From contig BCKE01000070.1 in assembly GCA_001600495.1 (NCBI GenBank), positions 96,938 through 160,937 of the forward strand: a DNA stretch of 64,000 bases. The letters are read 5' to 3'. The DNA comes from Pilasporangium apinafurcum. Taxonomy: Eukaryota; Oomycota; Peronosporomycetes; Pythiales; Pythiaceae. The notes under the pieces were generated by a model, which saw only the letters and a list, made by a program, of their open reading frames with translations, had not been told where the DNA came from and did not search any database. Position numbers and translations under genes: made by a program. Of the stretch, positions 40,921 through 52,026 are shown piece by piece. How positions within the stretch are numbered: the stretch's first letter is position 1; each line of letters begins with the position of its first letter.

Positions 40921-43900
40921 TGAAATCGTTTAATGACTTGAAGGGCAAGTTGCAAAGTGAGCACGCGGCTGTGATTCTCCTTATCCGGCGGCGAACTGCT
41001 CAAAGGATACTGAGTGGGGGCAACAGTCAACGGAAAAAAAATAAATAAGGATGAAGCGACGAGACAGAGAGGGAATAAAGTGGGATGGCTTCATGTCCTT
41101 GCCTTATCCACTAGAGCAATATCTGGAGATGTGAATTGTACCATCCACTCACATTCTGAGTTCTCAAAAAAATGAGTGATCGATTAACACCATCGCTTCT
41201 TCTGAATATATCGACAATCCTCTTTGTTTCTCCACGTGTTTGCGCAAAAAAGGTTGAGTGGATAAGATGAGGAAGGGAGGTCTTACGTGAGCATGAAGAG
41301 AGCTGCAAATGCATTGAAAAGGACAACTGTTCAGCGTCGCCAGGATCGTCAAACCTGTGGTGCATATCTGTGCAACCATTCTACATCCAAAGTGACAAAG
41401 CAAATCGATCCGAACGAGAGGCCAAATGCTGAGCTGGCCAAAATCCGACATCTTGATTGGTGGAGCAAAATCTCGTTGAAGCATTTGTACGCTCTGATTG
41501 GCAGAGATCATCGTTAGCGAATGGTTGACAAGGATACCCCTCGAAGCAGCGGTTGCTCACCGTGCTTGAATATTCGATGACTTATGTTTCCGCGAAGAGC
41601 TTATCACACACTCAGCGTTATGTATCTAGCCAGTTATGGGTGTTGCTGAAACATTTTTATCTACTGGAACACACCAGGTTGCATGGGGAAGTTGTTCCTA
41701 TGGTGTGATGGATGGTGATCTTCAAAGATGCAAAGCCACCATCAAACGAGTTTCAGCGCTTTTCTATTTAATGTTTGTAGTCACATACAGTTGTCTGAGG
41801 AAAAGACTATTAAGCGTGTATCGACACTCAATGTCCCTCCAACACGGGTACATTCGTCAATAATGATACTGTATTATCAGAACTTGATTCATGTAGACGT
41901 ACGAAGCGCCAATGTTCTCGAGTGCCTCGATTTTCAGAAACACAACGGTATTTCATTAAATATAATGTCATCACATGTGGTACTATAGTTTACTTGAAAG
42001 CAACTTGTCTTAGAGTACTGCTTCCTAACACTGAATACCACAGTCTGTCTCAGCTAATAATTCCCTGGAAGTGTAAAAAGGAATGCTTTTCGGGCTTATT
42101 TCTAGCAAAAACGAAACGCACAAAAACAGGTTGCTCAGCGAGCAGAAATTGGCCAAAAAGCAATGACGAAAACCGCATGCTGATCTGCTCAGTTCCAGCG
42201 GAGATATAGAGCAGCCAAGATGGGTGACATGGTGGCGAAAAATGAAGCCCTCCCACGTGAATGCGTAAATACCGGTGAGTAACAAAGTTGATGACGGAGC
42301 TGATAGTCAATACGAGATTACTTGGAGGAGGAAGTAAAGAGAGGTCTGGAAGCCAATGTGAACCAACCTGTAAAGCGGACGGCAGTATGTCTTGGCTTCT
42401 CGGAGTCAGTTGTGAAGAAAGCATGTAAGATGGCTTGTGACGGCGAAGTGTTTCTGAGTGATGACGAATAAGAGGAATGTGATAAGCCCAGAACGGTTCC
42501 AGTAGCAATATACCCTGCTGTTTGATCAACGCTCTTCAGCACAGCATCAAGGTTGAAGAGGAATACTTTGATGTTTTCGATAATATTTTGTTTGATGAGC
42601 AGGAAAAATAGATAATTTTTTTGTAGATCAATAGTTTGGTGAAACTGCGTCTTTTTTCATTCCAAAACTTGTCTTCCCACACTAAGATAACCTTCTTTCT
42701 AATGGATCCAGCAAATTAATTTGTTTTTGGTGCCATTGAGAACTATGTAGAAATTATTATAGTTATACTTAACTGAGATAGACCTCAGTTTAATCCACTC
42801 TTCGTTTTCCAAAGAATGTCCACATTGATGGAGACATAAAATTCACGACAACTGTAACCATGATCATTTCTACAGCGAACTCCTTCACTTTCGCTGAAAC
42901 GAGAACGATAGATCCACGACTCCCTCTTCGACACAATCGTTATTCCGTATAATTCGACTTGCCGCGATAAATCCCACATGATTCCTTTCGTTCTATTCCG
43001 ATGTCTGCAAGTCGGTGTAGCCTGTGATCAGGCACCAAGTAGGAACAGCACTAGTACATGAGAAGATATTTCCACCCGTCTACGAATCACCAAGAAAGCA
43101 CTGCCAGCCTACATTCGAGATTTGTTAATTCTCCGTTGGCGTACAGTTTGATATCTGTCATGGCACGATTCAAGAAAACATGAGCTCACTGATCTTTCTA
43201 CAGGAAAGCGTGAAGCTGTCAGTATACTGCAAAAAGCTGGGTAAACACAGTGCGCCACGATCAACGTCTGTATCTGTATGTGAGATCCACTCGATTATCG
43301 CGTTATTATGGTTATTACTGCCTCCAGATGCACTCCACATTTCAGATGCAGATTCATCAGGACTTATGAAAACAAAACAACGGTGGTTGCTTTCTGGACG
43401 GAACATGCAGAAGTTGAAAGAGAGATAAAGTCGGAGATGTGTGATTCACGGTGTTATGTCGCGTCTGAATATTTTGCAGCATTTCAGTGACCTCGGGTAC
43501 CATGTGCTTTGCAAACAACTGCAGCCATTCCAGTACAAATCCAAAAGCAATTGGATCTACAAAGACTAAATCCTGTCTCTTGATTGGCAAATTTTGATCC
43601 TATTGAAACGAGTTCATGATCTGATTGGCGGAGAGCAACATGCACATGATTTACAGATATTGATATCAGTACAAAACACGTTGTACCTCGTTCCCCCTCT
43701 CACCAGTTCTCCTCCATAGATGAATCATGGCCATGCATGATATGCACTGTTGGCCTGATCTTTGGTTGGCGCAGCTCGCTATGAGTATGGCATTCTAGGG
43801 AGAATGCACGCTATGAGAAGGCGAGTCCCTTTACTCACAGAAAGTAGTAGAAAAGCCTGACTTGCACGCTGCGTTATCCCAAATGGCCAACTTCAATATC

Positions 43901-44412
43901 AGCAATCAGCTAAGAGATCACATATATCCATGTTTCATCTCGCTGCCGACCATCATAATAACATAACGGGTACATTTGCACCACTCAGCGCATTGTGATG
44001 TTTTGACTTCGTCTGAATGGGCGAGCTTATCGAAGATGTGTTCACATTAATCCATATTGAATAACGTTTACAAAATACACACTAGCGTTCAACTATGGCA
44101 GCGTGCAGAGGTAGAGTGTCTATGTCAAAATTATACACGCCAAGTTCAAACAAATATCCAAAATCTCCTATTTGAAATGAACACTCATGAAGGTTGTGCC
44201 TAAGCCAACGCCAACAAGTCACACCCGACACTTTAACAAATCATTAGATCCAAGAGCAATTTCGATTTTATATGGATTCACATTGATACTCCATTTACTT
44301 ATGTACTTAATTCTCCCATTACTTGTCTGTGGGAACCATAAATATTCGTCAGGACAGGAAAGCGACGCAAAAATTTTAATTGGCGATCGAATAGAGCGCC
44401 AGCCTCGCACTG
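40921..44412. other. Long intergenic region with weak duplicated segments and a possible transposon relic
   Basis: 3.5 kb without a convincing gene. CCAAT-box-like sites (minus-strand GCCAATCAGA at about 41498-41507 and 43618-43627) lie in two short, weakly similar segments (41450-41520 and 43570-43640). At about 42320-42470 the plus-strand translation VNQPVKRTAVCLGFSESVVK resembles a transposase or recombinase helix-turn-helix, but it is short and isolated. The rest shows nothing recognisable. Confidence 0.35.
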
Positions 44413-44919
44413 TCAAAACGAAAATTGTTCAATGAAAAAATCGAGCGATTCATCCAAACTTGGTAGCCCCATGGTCTCGTCCATAATCACAAATGATAGT
44501 GACGGTGATTGCACTGCTTCCAAGATCACACTCTCCAATTCAAAGTCAAAGTGCGTGACTGATTTAGGCGACAATAAGCACGTATCTGACGGCGCAGCTT
44601 TCGATGGGGACAGGTTGACGATACAATCAGTATCAATAATCGATGGCCGAAGATGAAGTTCCTCGGTATCAAACTTGGGTATATCCCCATCACGGAGACT
44701 CTTTTGGAGTGCTTCTTGGTATTTACGGGCATGGGCTTTTACTTGGCGAATGGAACGTGTTGCGACGTGACTGCTGATCGCTCGCCATGGCCCGCATGGG
44801 TACCGTTCCAGCGCTTCCAGGAAGCGACGATGTTCAGCGGTCGACCACATACCGCGTCCTCGATAGGGGGGCTGCGAGTGATTTATGATGGGATACGATG
44901 CAGTTGCCAACGAAACCAT
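44413..44919 (-). CDS. 1R-MYB (SHAQKYF-class) protein, cluster member 2
   Basis: Intronless, 168 residues. The MYB repeat is RGRGMWSTAEHRRFLEALER, YPCGPWRAISSHVATRSIRQ and VKAHARKYQ, where the box reads AHARKYQ and the usual H-I-G-T-R is H-V-A-T-R. The R-I-D linker motif is not evident. The C terminus LPSLDESLDFFIEQFSF is a near-perfect copy of the shared motif. The short length and box changes suggest altered DNA preference. Confidence 0.89.
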   Translation of the reverse strand: MVSLATASYPIINHSQPPYRGRGMWSTAEHRRFLEALERYPCGPWRAISSHVATRSIRQVKAHARKYQEALQKSLRDGDIPKFDTEELHLRPSIIDTDCIVNLSPSKAAPSDTCLLSPKSVTHFDFELESVILEAVQSPSLSFVIMDETMGLPSLDESLDFFIEQFSF

Positions 44920-45852
44920 TCAATATTGACGATATCGAGAAGACGAAACTTGAGAAGTGAGTGCTTTCAACCATCATATCCTATTCGTGCTACTTCTAGC
45001 TATCAACAATTCCTGGCCATCAAAAAAGCGTTTGTTTTTCGTTTTCCCCTGCTACTAATCATCCGGAGCGGAGAAGTGTGCCGTCTAACCAATCAGTCTC
45101 TCGCGTTGGGAAAATCTTATTTGCTTGTCGTCAAAGAACGTATGCAGGGTGGCTATGATAACTATTACATCTCCATTCTTCAGAGCGAATAAGAGAATTC
45201 GGTGTCTGCGTCGCGTTTTTGTGGCGTTTCTTCTCAGAACGTCAATTGGATAAGGGGGTTGTAGAATCAGTTCAGCATGTTGATCGTCATTATCAAGGAA
45301 ATGAAGAAGAAGGCCATTCTTACCTTAAATGAATGAAAGTGGAAAGGAGAGAGCGAGTGCATGGATTCAGTAGTTGCACTGACCACACCACGCGCTATAT
45401 GAGCAAAGCCAAGCCAAGCCATTTGCGCTAATTCTCATCTTGAAGTCGTCGCGAGTTTTGATTTGTGGAAAGCGCCGAGAAGGTTAATTACCGTCCCACT
45501 TTGCCAAACAATCTCATCAATCAACCAGGCTCTTCACACCCACGTGAGGAACTGCTATATCATGGATGGCTTGGCTATCTACGTGAATGGTAAAAACGAC
45601 GTATCTCTCGGCAGAGATACGCACGCGTCATCCTTAAGTAGGTGTGTTGCTTATGGGCAGAAAGTGATCCATCGAATAGTCACCAGTTTTCGAGAAAGAG
45701 AGCAAAGTCTGGACAGTGATTTCGCTTCGAATAGTTATCTGTCGCTATGAGTAATCTACACATACACTAATTGAATTGATTCTTGGCTATATTTCTTTGT
45801 CTCAAGAGATCATATGAGACACCAAAGTACTCTAAGGAGGACCCCCCTTGTT
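44920..45852. other. Intergenic region
   Basis: About 930 bp upstream of MYB member 2. A CCAAT-like site (ACCAATCAGTC, about 45089-45099) and a GA-rich patch near 45340 are noted. The 95-codon ORF 45463-45750 has no recognisable domain. Confidence 0.35.
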
Positions 45853-46240
45853 TTTTGTTTGGGTCCAACTCAACAGCGAAAGCTAGCTAAGACTAGGTAA
45901 CCGCGGAGTAGGTATCCCTGATACCTGAACTCTGAGAACAAGTCTTTGTTCTATACTGTTTCTCATACTCGACCATCTTTCCTTCAGTCCTTTCCATCTT
46001 GTACTTCAGTAGCATCTTGAACTTGTAGTGAGACCACGTGAGCATTACTATTGACGTCTTGCTTGAACATCATCGCTTCGCGCACGCTCTTAAAAAGAAG
46101 AATGGCACTGAAAAGAGCTCACTGCAGAGAATTCGAAACAAGTTTCTACTTATATTGACGTGGATTCGTTCACTTCAAAAAAGCACAGCAAAGTGTATCG
46201 TAGAGGTAAGAAAAACGAGGGATAGAGGCTTTAAGGTAAA
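45853..46240 (-). mobile_element. Fanzor-derived non-autonomous fragment, copy 4
   Basis: A minus-strand relative of copy 1, more diverged. A 50-codon frame (46045-45893) reads MLTWSHYKFKMLLKYKMERT, then EGKMVEYEKQYRTKTCSQSS. This is the TnpB/Fanzor segment before and into the zinc ribbon; it then jumps straight into the 3' non-coding end. The 5' part (46060-46240) aligns with copy 1 at 13650-13800 (for example GAATTCGAAACAAGTTTCT versus GAATTGGAAACAAGTTTCT). The deletion joint is the same as in copy 3. Confidence 0.7.
45861..45935 (-). ncRNA. Candidate Fanzor omega-RNA / 3' structured end, copy 4
   Basis: The minus strand shows hairpin GGTATC-agg-GATACC (plus 45911-45925), fully paired, where copies 1 and 2 have GGTGTC/GACGCC. 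The A-T replacing G-C at the inner pair is a compensatory change. The block ends GTTGGACCC. Confidence 0.5.
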
Positions 46241-46464
46241 AACAAGATCATTAAACATGATATTTCAACAAAATCGTCAACTAGACATGCAGTTCATTAT
46301 TATTCTCTTATCCATTTTCCAAGTTTTATGTGATCTGTAGCTCACTTTATTATTCATTCATGATATCAAAACTTGCCACAGTGTGTCCGTTCTCCTCAAC
46401 ATAAAGAATCACGCTTGCACTGGGATAAATTACCCACTTCCCCATAGCTTCGTCTTGTCAAAAT

Positions 46465-47019
46465 TTAAAATGGGAATGTCTCAATGAAGAAGTCGAGCGA
46501 TTCATCCAGGCTGGGCAAATTATTACTTTCGATCACATAACCGCTGGATGGCGATAACGATAGCGAAGACGCTACTTTTGGATGCCCCAAGACGGGATCC
46601 ATCTGTCTAATGCTGAAATTGGCGAGTGATGGACGAGACGGGGCCGAATCAAGCGGAAGTAAGCCAAGCAGAACATTTACTACTCGCAATGCCAACATAT
46701 CACGGAAAAGGCGACGTCGACGGCGGCGATTCGGATTCTTCTCCTTGGACATGACACGCAGCCGCCGAGCGAGCTTATGTTGATAATTCTGAGCATGCAC
46801 TTGCACTTCATGGATCGATCGCGAACCAATGTGATTGGTGATCACTCGCCATGGTCCTTGCGGGTGCATCTTGAGCGCCTCAAGGAAACGTTCGTGCTCT
46901 TTAGAAGTCCAAATACTGCGTGCTTGTTGCGACCCTTTAAAACGAGGAATCGCATCACTGTCGTCGTTGATGTGGTGGACAGGTGTGGAAGGAAAGAGCG
47001 GTGGCACTGCCATCTGCAA
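46465..47019 (-). CDS. 1R-MYB (SHAQKYF-class) protein, cluster member 3
   Basis: Intronless, 184 residues. The MYB repeat is ARSIWTSKEHERFLEALKMH, PQGPWRVITNHIGSRSIHEV and QVHAQNYQ. It is the most divergent third helix of the set (SIHEVQVHAQNYQ instead of SIRQVQTHAQKYQ). It is followed by a strongly basic stretch (KNPNRRRRRRLFRD) that could act as a nuclear signal. The C terminus LPSLDESLDFFIETFPF keeps the shared motif. Loss of the central Arg-Gln and Lys in the recognition helix may change or weaken DNA binding. Confidence 0.88.
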   Translation of the reverse strand: MQMAVPPLFPSTPVHHINDDSDAIPRFKGSQQARSIWTSKEHERFLEALKMHPQGPWRVITNHIGSRSIHEVQVHAQNYQHKLARRLRVMSKEKNPNRRRRRRLFRDMLALRVVNVLLGLLPLDSAPSRPSLANFSIRQMDPVLGHPKVASSLSLSPSSGYVIESNNLPSLDESLDFFIETFPF

Positions 47020-47890
47020 GACAATTTCGAAAATGAAACACTTTATCGAGACCTACCCCCCTAACATGAAAGGCGTAGAATCTACTGCTATATTGGTAAC
47101 GTATCTACACAGCATTTTATGGCTGGAAGAAACTGGTATCATTGATATTCCACATGGAAACCGAGCAGTGTGTCATGTGGGGGCTTCAAAGCAGTTTATG
47201 CGGAACATAGCAGGGCGATGTTGGTTCCATCACCTAACAATTATATGGCTACGAAGGAGGGTGCACTATTGGTTGTCCCACGTAGAATAAGGTTGAAATG
47301 AAGAAGAGAGAGAAAGAAGGAGAGGAAGAAAGAAAAGGAGCAGCTGATATGCTGCTCGATTCCGGAACAATTCACGACAGGGTTGTACGAGTAAATATGT
47401 GGTCACCAAGAGCCATTGAGATCTAGAAGATCCATCTTCTTACTTTTTTTATGAATGGACCCAGTTCCGAAAAGCTCAAAACCCCGTTTCTAGCAATATA
47501 GGCTCTCTGCCATGATAGTGTACAACTGAAAACCACCAGAAACGCGTTGGTCCATCTCTCTCACTAGTGGATGCGGCTTCGCTGGTAGATTACTCACCTC
47601 ACCGAGATCTCCATCTAGACAATTTCTCTCCGAGTTTATTTAAAATAAGCGAACAGGATCTGCTGCTGTGAACTTTTCTCATGCACCTGAACCGATGATA
47701 CCACACGCGGATCATTTTTATTTTCCGTCAGATCGCCAAAGCTCTTGGAGACCAGTCTAAAGATCAGGTATCTGCTAACAGATTGGTGGATATTGGCCAT
47801 GTTGAAGTGTCTTCATTTTTCTGATTGGCAGAAATTGTAGCACATGTACAAATAGCTATTGTTGAACGTGGCAGAAACCTGCTCCATCCA
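47020..47890. other. Intergenic region
   Basis: 870 bp upstream of MYB member 3. A GA-rich tract (about 47299-47340) and a minus-strand CCAAT-like site (47819-47828) are present. No gene recognised. Confidence 0.35.
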
Positions 47891-49445
47891 TCATATCTTG
47901 GTCAGCTTAAACTCATCCAACACTTCCCCCGTTGCCGTCGCTACGAATTCCCAGGTTATCGAGGAACGAGTTACTCTCACTCTGGAAATACCGTACTGTT
48001 TGCCGTTCTTGACTGCGTTCCACGGACAATTGGCGTTTTCATACCCTTTGTGGTGGCCTTCATTGTTCCTAGCGCTTCCCGTAATAATATGCACGGGTGT
48101 TTCTGGATTTTTGTAGGCTTTTTTATTACTGGAAACTCCATCAAACACTGCTCGACTACGAGCGATCAGATAATGACGTTCATACCCATGCACATAGCCA
48201 GCGACCACGATGTCTACGTTGTACTTGAGGAACAACTCTCCAAAGGCCTGTTGGACAGGTAACGGTTCGCCTGTTGAGGCACCATTTCCATCGCATTGAT
48301 CTAAAGTATACATCGCGTGGTGCATACCAACGATGATCCAGGAAACGATGGCACGATTGTCATCGGCTTTCTTCAGATCTTCTTCGGGCCACTTCAATTG
48401 ATTCCCAAACCCACCATGTGTGCGATCCAGATATGAATTTGATGGTGCCTTGGTATAATCAGTCTCGGACGAGATTGACGTAGCGTGAATAGGACCATAT
48501 TCAAACGAGTATCACATATTAGCTGCATCATTACTCTCTTTCGATGGAATCTTGAATCGCGCGTTGAGGGCCGCGTGGCCGTGTAGTTCTCGAGCTGTTT
48601 TTTCTTGGCATTGGAAAACATGCACGATGGTGAATGGCACTCGGCTTCGTGATTGCCCACGAGCATCATGTATGGCATTTTTTGCATGACTGGCGTAAGT
48701 CCATTCATCCAGCGATTATATGCTTCCTCGTAATAAAATCCTGTGAGTTTGTTTATTGATAGGAACGCATTGTCAGCATAGAAGATATCGCCAATGTGAT
48801 ACACAAAATCGACATTGTTTGGTAATTTCGTGGTGACATACTTGATTGTTTCTTGCGTATTGTCGTCGGCTCCCAAGTCACCAAAGATAACGATCTCAAA
48901 CGAGTCGGTTGTGACTGCTAAGCGTGCTGTTCGGAAGAAATTGATCACACTTGGGTAACCTTTTTGGCTCTTGGAGCCCACACGGTAATAGTACCTTGTG
49001 AAAGGTGACAATGCAAAGAGCCTCACATGGTACGAGTAGAGTGCATAGTTGTCGTCATTGTTGTACATGCACACATCAGCCTTACTATCTGGCGCTGCCA
49101 ATGCAGCTTTGGAACGGCCTACTCACACCACTGGATCGCTAATGTGTGTATAGGTCGTCCAAGAGATGATTATACCTGTGTGAGGGTTTTGCCAGCATAC
49201 GCGAGGTGCAATTACTGCGGTACAGCGGCGAGCTTGTCGTGGTTTATGCAGCAAGACTGGTCCAATGTGAGGTCCCCAAACTCAAACTGGAACGAACAGT
49301 ACTCGGATGGAACACACTCCACTGCTGAAAACTTGTAGACACACGTATCGTCGTCCAGTCCAGATGGGTAGATGTGCGAAATCGACGCTGCTAATGCCAT
49401 TGCGGCAGTTGCGACCGCAATGACCAACAGTAAGACGAACTGCAT
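47891..49445 (-). pseudogene. Purple acid phosphatase, decayed
   Basis: The N terminus MQFVLLLVIAVATAAMALAA is a signal peptide, so the ancestor was secreted. Metal-ligand motifs of the purple acid phosphatase family are visible in order: FGDLGADD, HIGDIFYADN, LVGNHEAE, GMHHAMY and AGYVHGYERH. The frame is broken. A TAA follows AAVPQ near 49215, and further stops and a frame change occur up to about 49110. Another frame change lies near 48575, and a TGA replaces the expected Trp in ANM*YSF near 48512. The remaining blocks (48394-49101 and 47891-48397) are well conserved, so decay looks recent. Sequence error could explain one break, hardly all of them. Confidence 0.85.
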
Positions 49446-50139
49446 CGTCGAACGGAGGAAGTAATTGGAAGTGGATCGAGTAGGATTGTTAATGGTTTTG
49501 AGTTCATTTTGTGGTAGTTTCAACTTAGACCCTTCATAACTTCAGGATATCAATAAAACAAAACAAAAAATAAGAGCTAAGTGGCAGATAGTAATAAAAT
49601 ATGATTGTAAATATTGAGTATCATTCCAATCTAGACGAACATGGAACGAGAATATGCAAATATGTTGTGCAAATAAATATGAACCATTGATACAGAAATC
49701 AGCGATGCTTTGACCGAGATCACAGAAACTCAGAATCAGTTCTCTAAAGCAATTGAGAGAATAATAATGGCAGCGGTTCATGCCAACCCGTTGCATTTTT
49801 TGCCACAAAAGAAGGCTCTGTATACTGTGTTCATACCACGAACATCCACTGAAGCATGTATAACCATGTTAGAGACTAACAAAATCCCGCACAGTTTGAA
49901 GTAGCTATAGAGGTAGTGAAAATCACGAGAAACGCTTGCTTGTCAGCTGTAAACTCATTTATGATAATTAGGGACAAAAATCACCAACAAATCAGGATTA
50001 ATCACGCCATGTGCATCTCTTTAATTTTTGTTGTTACAGATCTTCGGCAGGTATCGGCTAGTCGAAAGACTTTACAGCTAAGGTTAGAGCGCTCCGCAAA
50101 TGATCTTTAATAAACGCAAGTCGCGTATCATAACGAAAA
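49446..50139. other. Intergenic region
   Basis: About 700 bp, AT-rich, between the phosphatase pseudogene and MYB member 4. Short ORFs only; nothing recognised. Confidence 0.35.
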
Positions 50140-50697
50140 CTATTCGATGAAGAAGTCGAGTGGTCCATCTAAGATCGGCAGATCCTCTTGATTGGTATCG
50201 ATCAGAAACATTGAGAGTGGTATAGGTGGTACGTACACAGCTAGGTTGGTCTTTACAAAAGATCCGATGCCAAACGTCCTGCTCGCAGAAGCTATATTTG
50301 CCGTCGTGGCGAACCGCGGGGAAAGCGCCAAATCGAAAGGCGTCATTCCAGGCAAACGGATCAATGTCTGGTGGCCGATTACATCACGATCGATGCGTTG
50401 CCGACGGCAAAGATTCAATATCTTGTCGTTCGACACAGCATGAAGGCGGTTTGCGAGTTTTTGTTGATATTTTCGGGTGTGTGCTTGCACCTGGCGGATA
50501 GATCGTGTACCGATGTGGTTGGCAATCGCTCGCCATGGTCCTTCCGGGTACTTCTTCAATGCTTCCAGGAAACGTTCGTGTTCGTCTGGAGACCAGAGAC
50601 CTCGACCGCGTTGAGGATAGTAGAAATGCTTCATTGTCAGATTTTTAGGAGACGTAGTCGTTGTGGTATTAGGCGTAAATGTTGTTGCTATTACCAT
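50140..50697 (-). CDS. 1R-MYB (SHAQKYF-class) protein, cluster member 4
   Basis: Intronless. I start at the ATG at 50697 (185 residues; MVIATTFTPNTTTTTS), as other members begin 15-40 residues before the MYB repeat; the frame is open up to an ATG at 50766. The MYB repeat is GRGLWSPDEHERFLEALKKY, PEGPWRAIANHIGTRSIRQV and QAHTRKYQ (box AHTRKYQ). The linker contains RQRIDRDVIGHQTLIRLPG, a good copy of the shared R-x-x-R-I-D motif. The C terminus is a weakened, shortened form, LPILDGPLDFFIE, ending without the final F-S-F. Confidence 0.88.
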   Translation of the reverse strand: MVIATTFTPNTTTTTSPKNLTMKHFYYPQRGRGLWSPDEHERFLEALKKYPEGPWRAIANHIGTRSIRQVQAHTRKYQQKLANRLHAVSNDKILNLCRRQRIDRDVIGHQTLIRLPGMTPFDLALSPRFATTANIASASRTFGIGSFVKTNLAVYVPPIPLSMFLIDTNQEDLPILDGPLDFFIE

Positions 50698-51525
50698 CGT
50701 TGGAGTAGTTTGGAAAATGAATAAAAGAAATATATCAGGTTGATAAAAAAAGCAACAGGAGATCAAGAAGAAAAGAGTCCAAGCTCATTCCTATTACTAA
50801 AAAGCCTAGTCTAAAATCGTCAATACCGTGTTTGTCCCAAACGATTTGTGGTCAGAACGAACCAGATGGTAGAGATGTATGCATTCGCCAGTGGAGCGTG
50901 TCTTGTGAGGCGTTAATGCAAATGAGCCAGTGCGGGCATCACTAATCGAGTGGCTAAGATTGTTGACGAGTACATATACCTATATGATACGCAATCTCGG
51001 TCTTCAGTTTAGACACTGGGGATACCAAGAGCACCTCTACTCATACGTGCCAAGATCGCTAAACAACTATACCGAGTCTGAACGGCGGAGAGTATAGACT
51101 GAGCCGAAGTCCGATCTTCAGACAAGCCACGTGTGCTCATGCCTCATCCCGACTGTCTCTTGGCAATTGATGGAATTCCGCACACTACTTTTTGTATCAT
51201 CTGCAGTGCAGGCGTAACTATATCACCCGATCATGAGTAGCTCTTGTTTATAGTATGCACACAAACCGTTCGTGATCATTTCCTTGGTCACTACACAGGT
51301 ATACCTGCGAAGGCTTTGCCGCCGAATTAAGCTTAGCTTTTGAAGAGGCAAGGGCAATACTCTATTTGCACATTATTGCGACTACGAACTATTTGTATTC
51401 CTGTTGACTCCTCTTTTGCTAAGTTAGCCAAACAAAGGATTAACTCCCTTCCGCTATCTTATGCAAAAATGCACATCTTCGGAGCTGTTAATCCGCACCT
51501 TACATCACTCCTCCTCTCCATTTGC
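50698..51525. other. Intergenic region
   Basis: About 830 bp between two minus-strand MYB genes. Short ORFs only; nothing recognised. Confidence 0.35.
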
Positions 51526-52026
51526 TTAAAACGAGAACCGTTCGATGAAGTAGTCGAGTGATTCGTCCAGGCTGGGCAAGGTGATTATATCTGAATAAGT
51601 TGGTAATGGTATGGGATACTGTGCCCTATACGCATTTTCACCATCGACAATGGTTATAGTGTGTAAGTTCAGCGTAGACACAGCGAAGCTGTCCAACAAT
51701 GGTAGTTTCTCAGATGGTCTGTTGAACGTCGTACACATAGAGGTCGACACGAGGTTATTGTCTATCGGCAGTCTCTTCTCCTTTGGGGCGCGTTGCGTTA
51801 CTCTATCTTGGTACTTTTGTGCATACTTTTGCACTTGGCGGATCGACCGTGTGCCAATATGATTACTGATCGCTCGCCAGGGACCGTGAGGATATTTCTT
51901 CAGCGCTTCCACGAAGCGATTGTGTTCATCAGTTGACCATCTACCTCTGCCGCGCCGTGGACCATTCGTAAAACGGCTTGTATGATTGTTAACCAATAAG
52001 AGTGGCGTGATTACAGTTGCGGACAT
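51526..52026 (-). CDS. 1R-MYB (SHAQKYF-class) protein, cluster member 5
   Basis: Intronless, 166 residues from the ATG at 52026 (MSATVITPLLLVNNH); an in-frame ATG at 52098 would add 24 residues of no clear character. The MYB repeat is RGRGRWSTDEHNRFVEALKK, YPHGPWRAISNHIGTRSIRQ and VQKYAQKYQ: the first box residue pair is KY, not (T/S)H. The R-I-D motif is absent. The C terminus LPSLDESLDYFIERFSF carries Tyr for the first Phe. Confidence 0.88.
   Translation of the reverse strand: MSATVITPLLLVNNHTSRFTNGPRRGRGRWSTDEHNRFVEALKKYPHGPWRAISNHIGTRSIRQVQKYAQKYQDRVTQRAPKEKRLPIDNNLVSTSMCTTFNRPSEKLPLLDSFAVSTLNLHTITIVDGENAYRAQYPIPLPTYSDIITLPSLDESLDYFIERFSF

Noticed and set aside
42050-42529. 159-codon minus-strand ORF
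   Set aside because: No recognisable domain, no clear codon bias, and the opposite strand carries the only faintly familiar segment.
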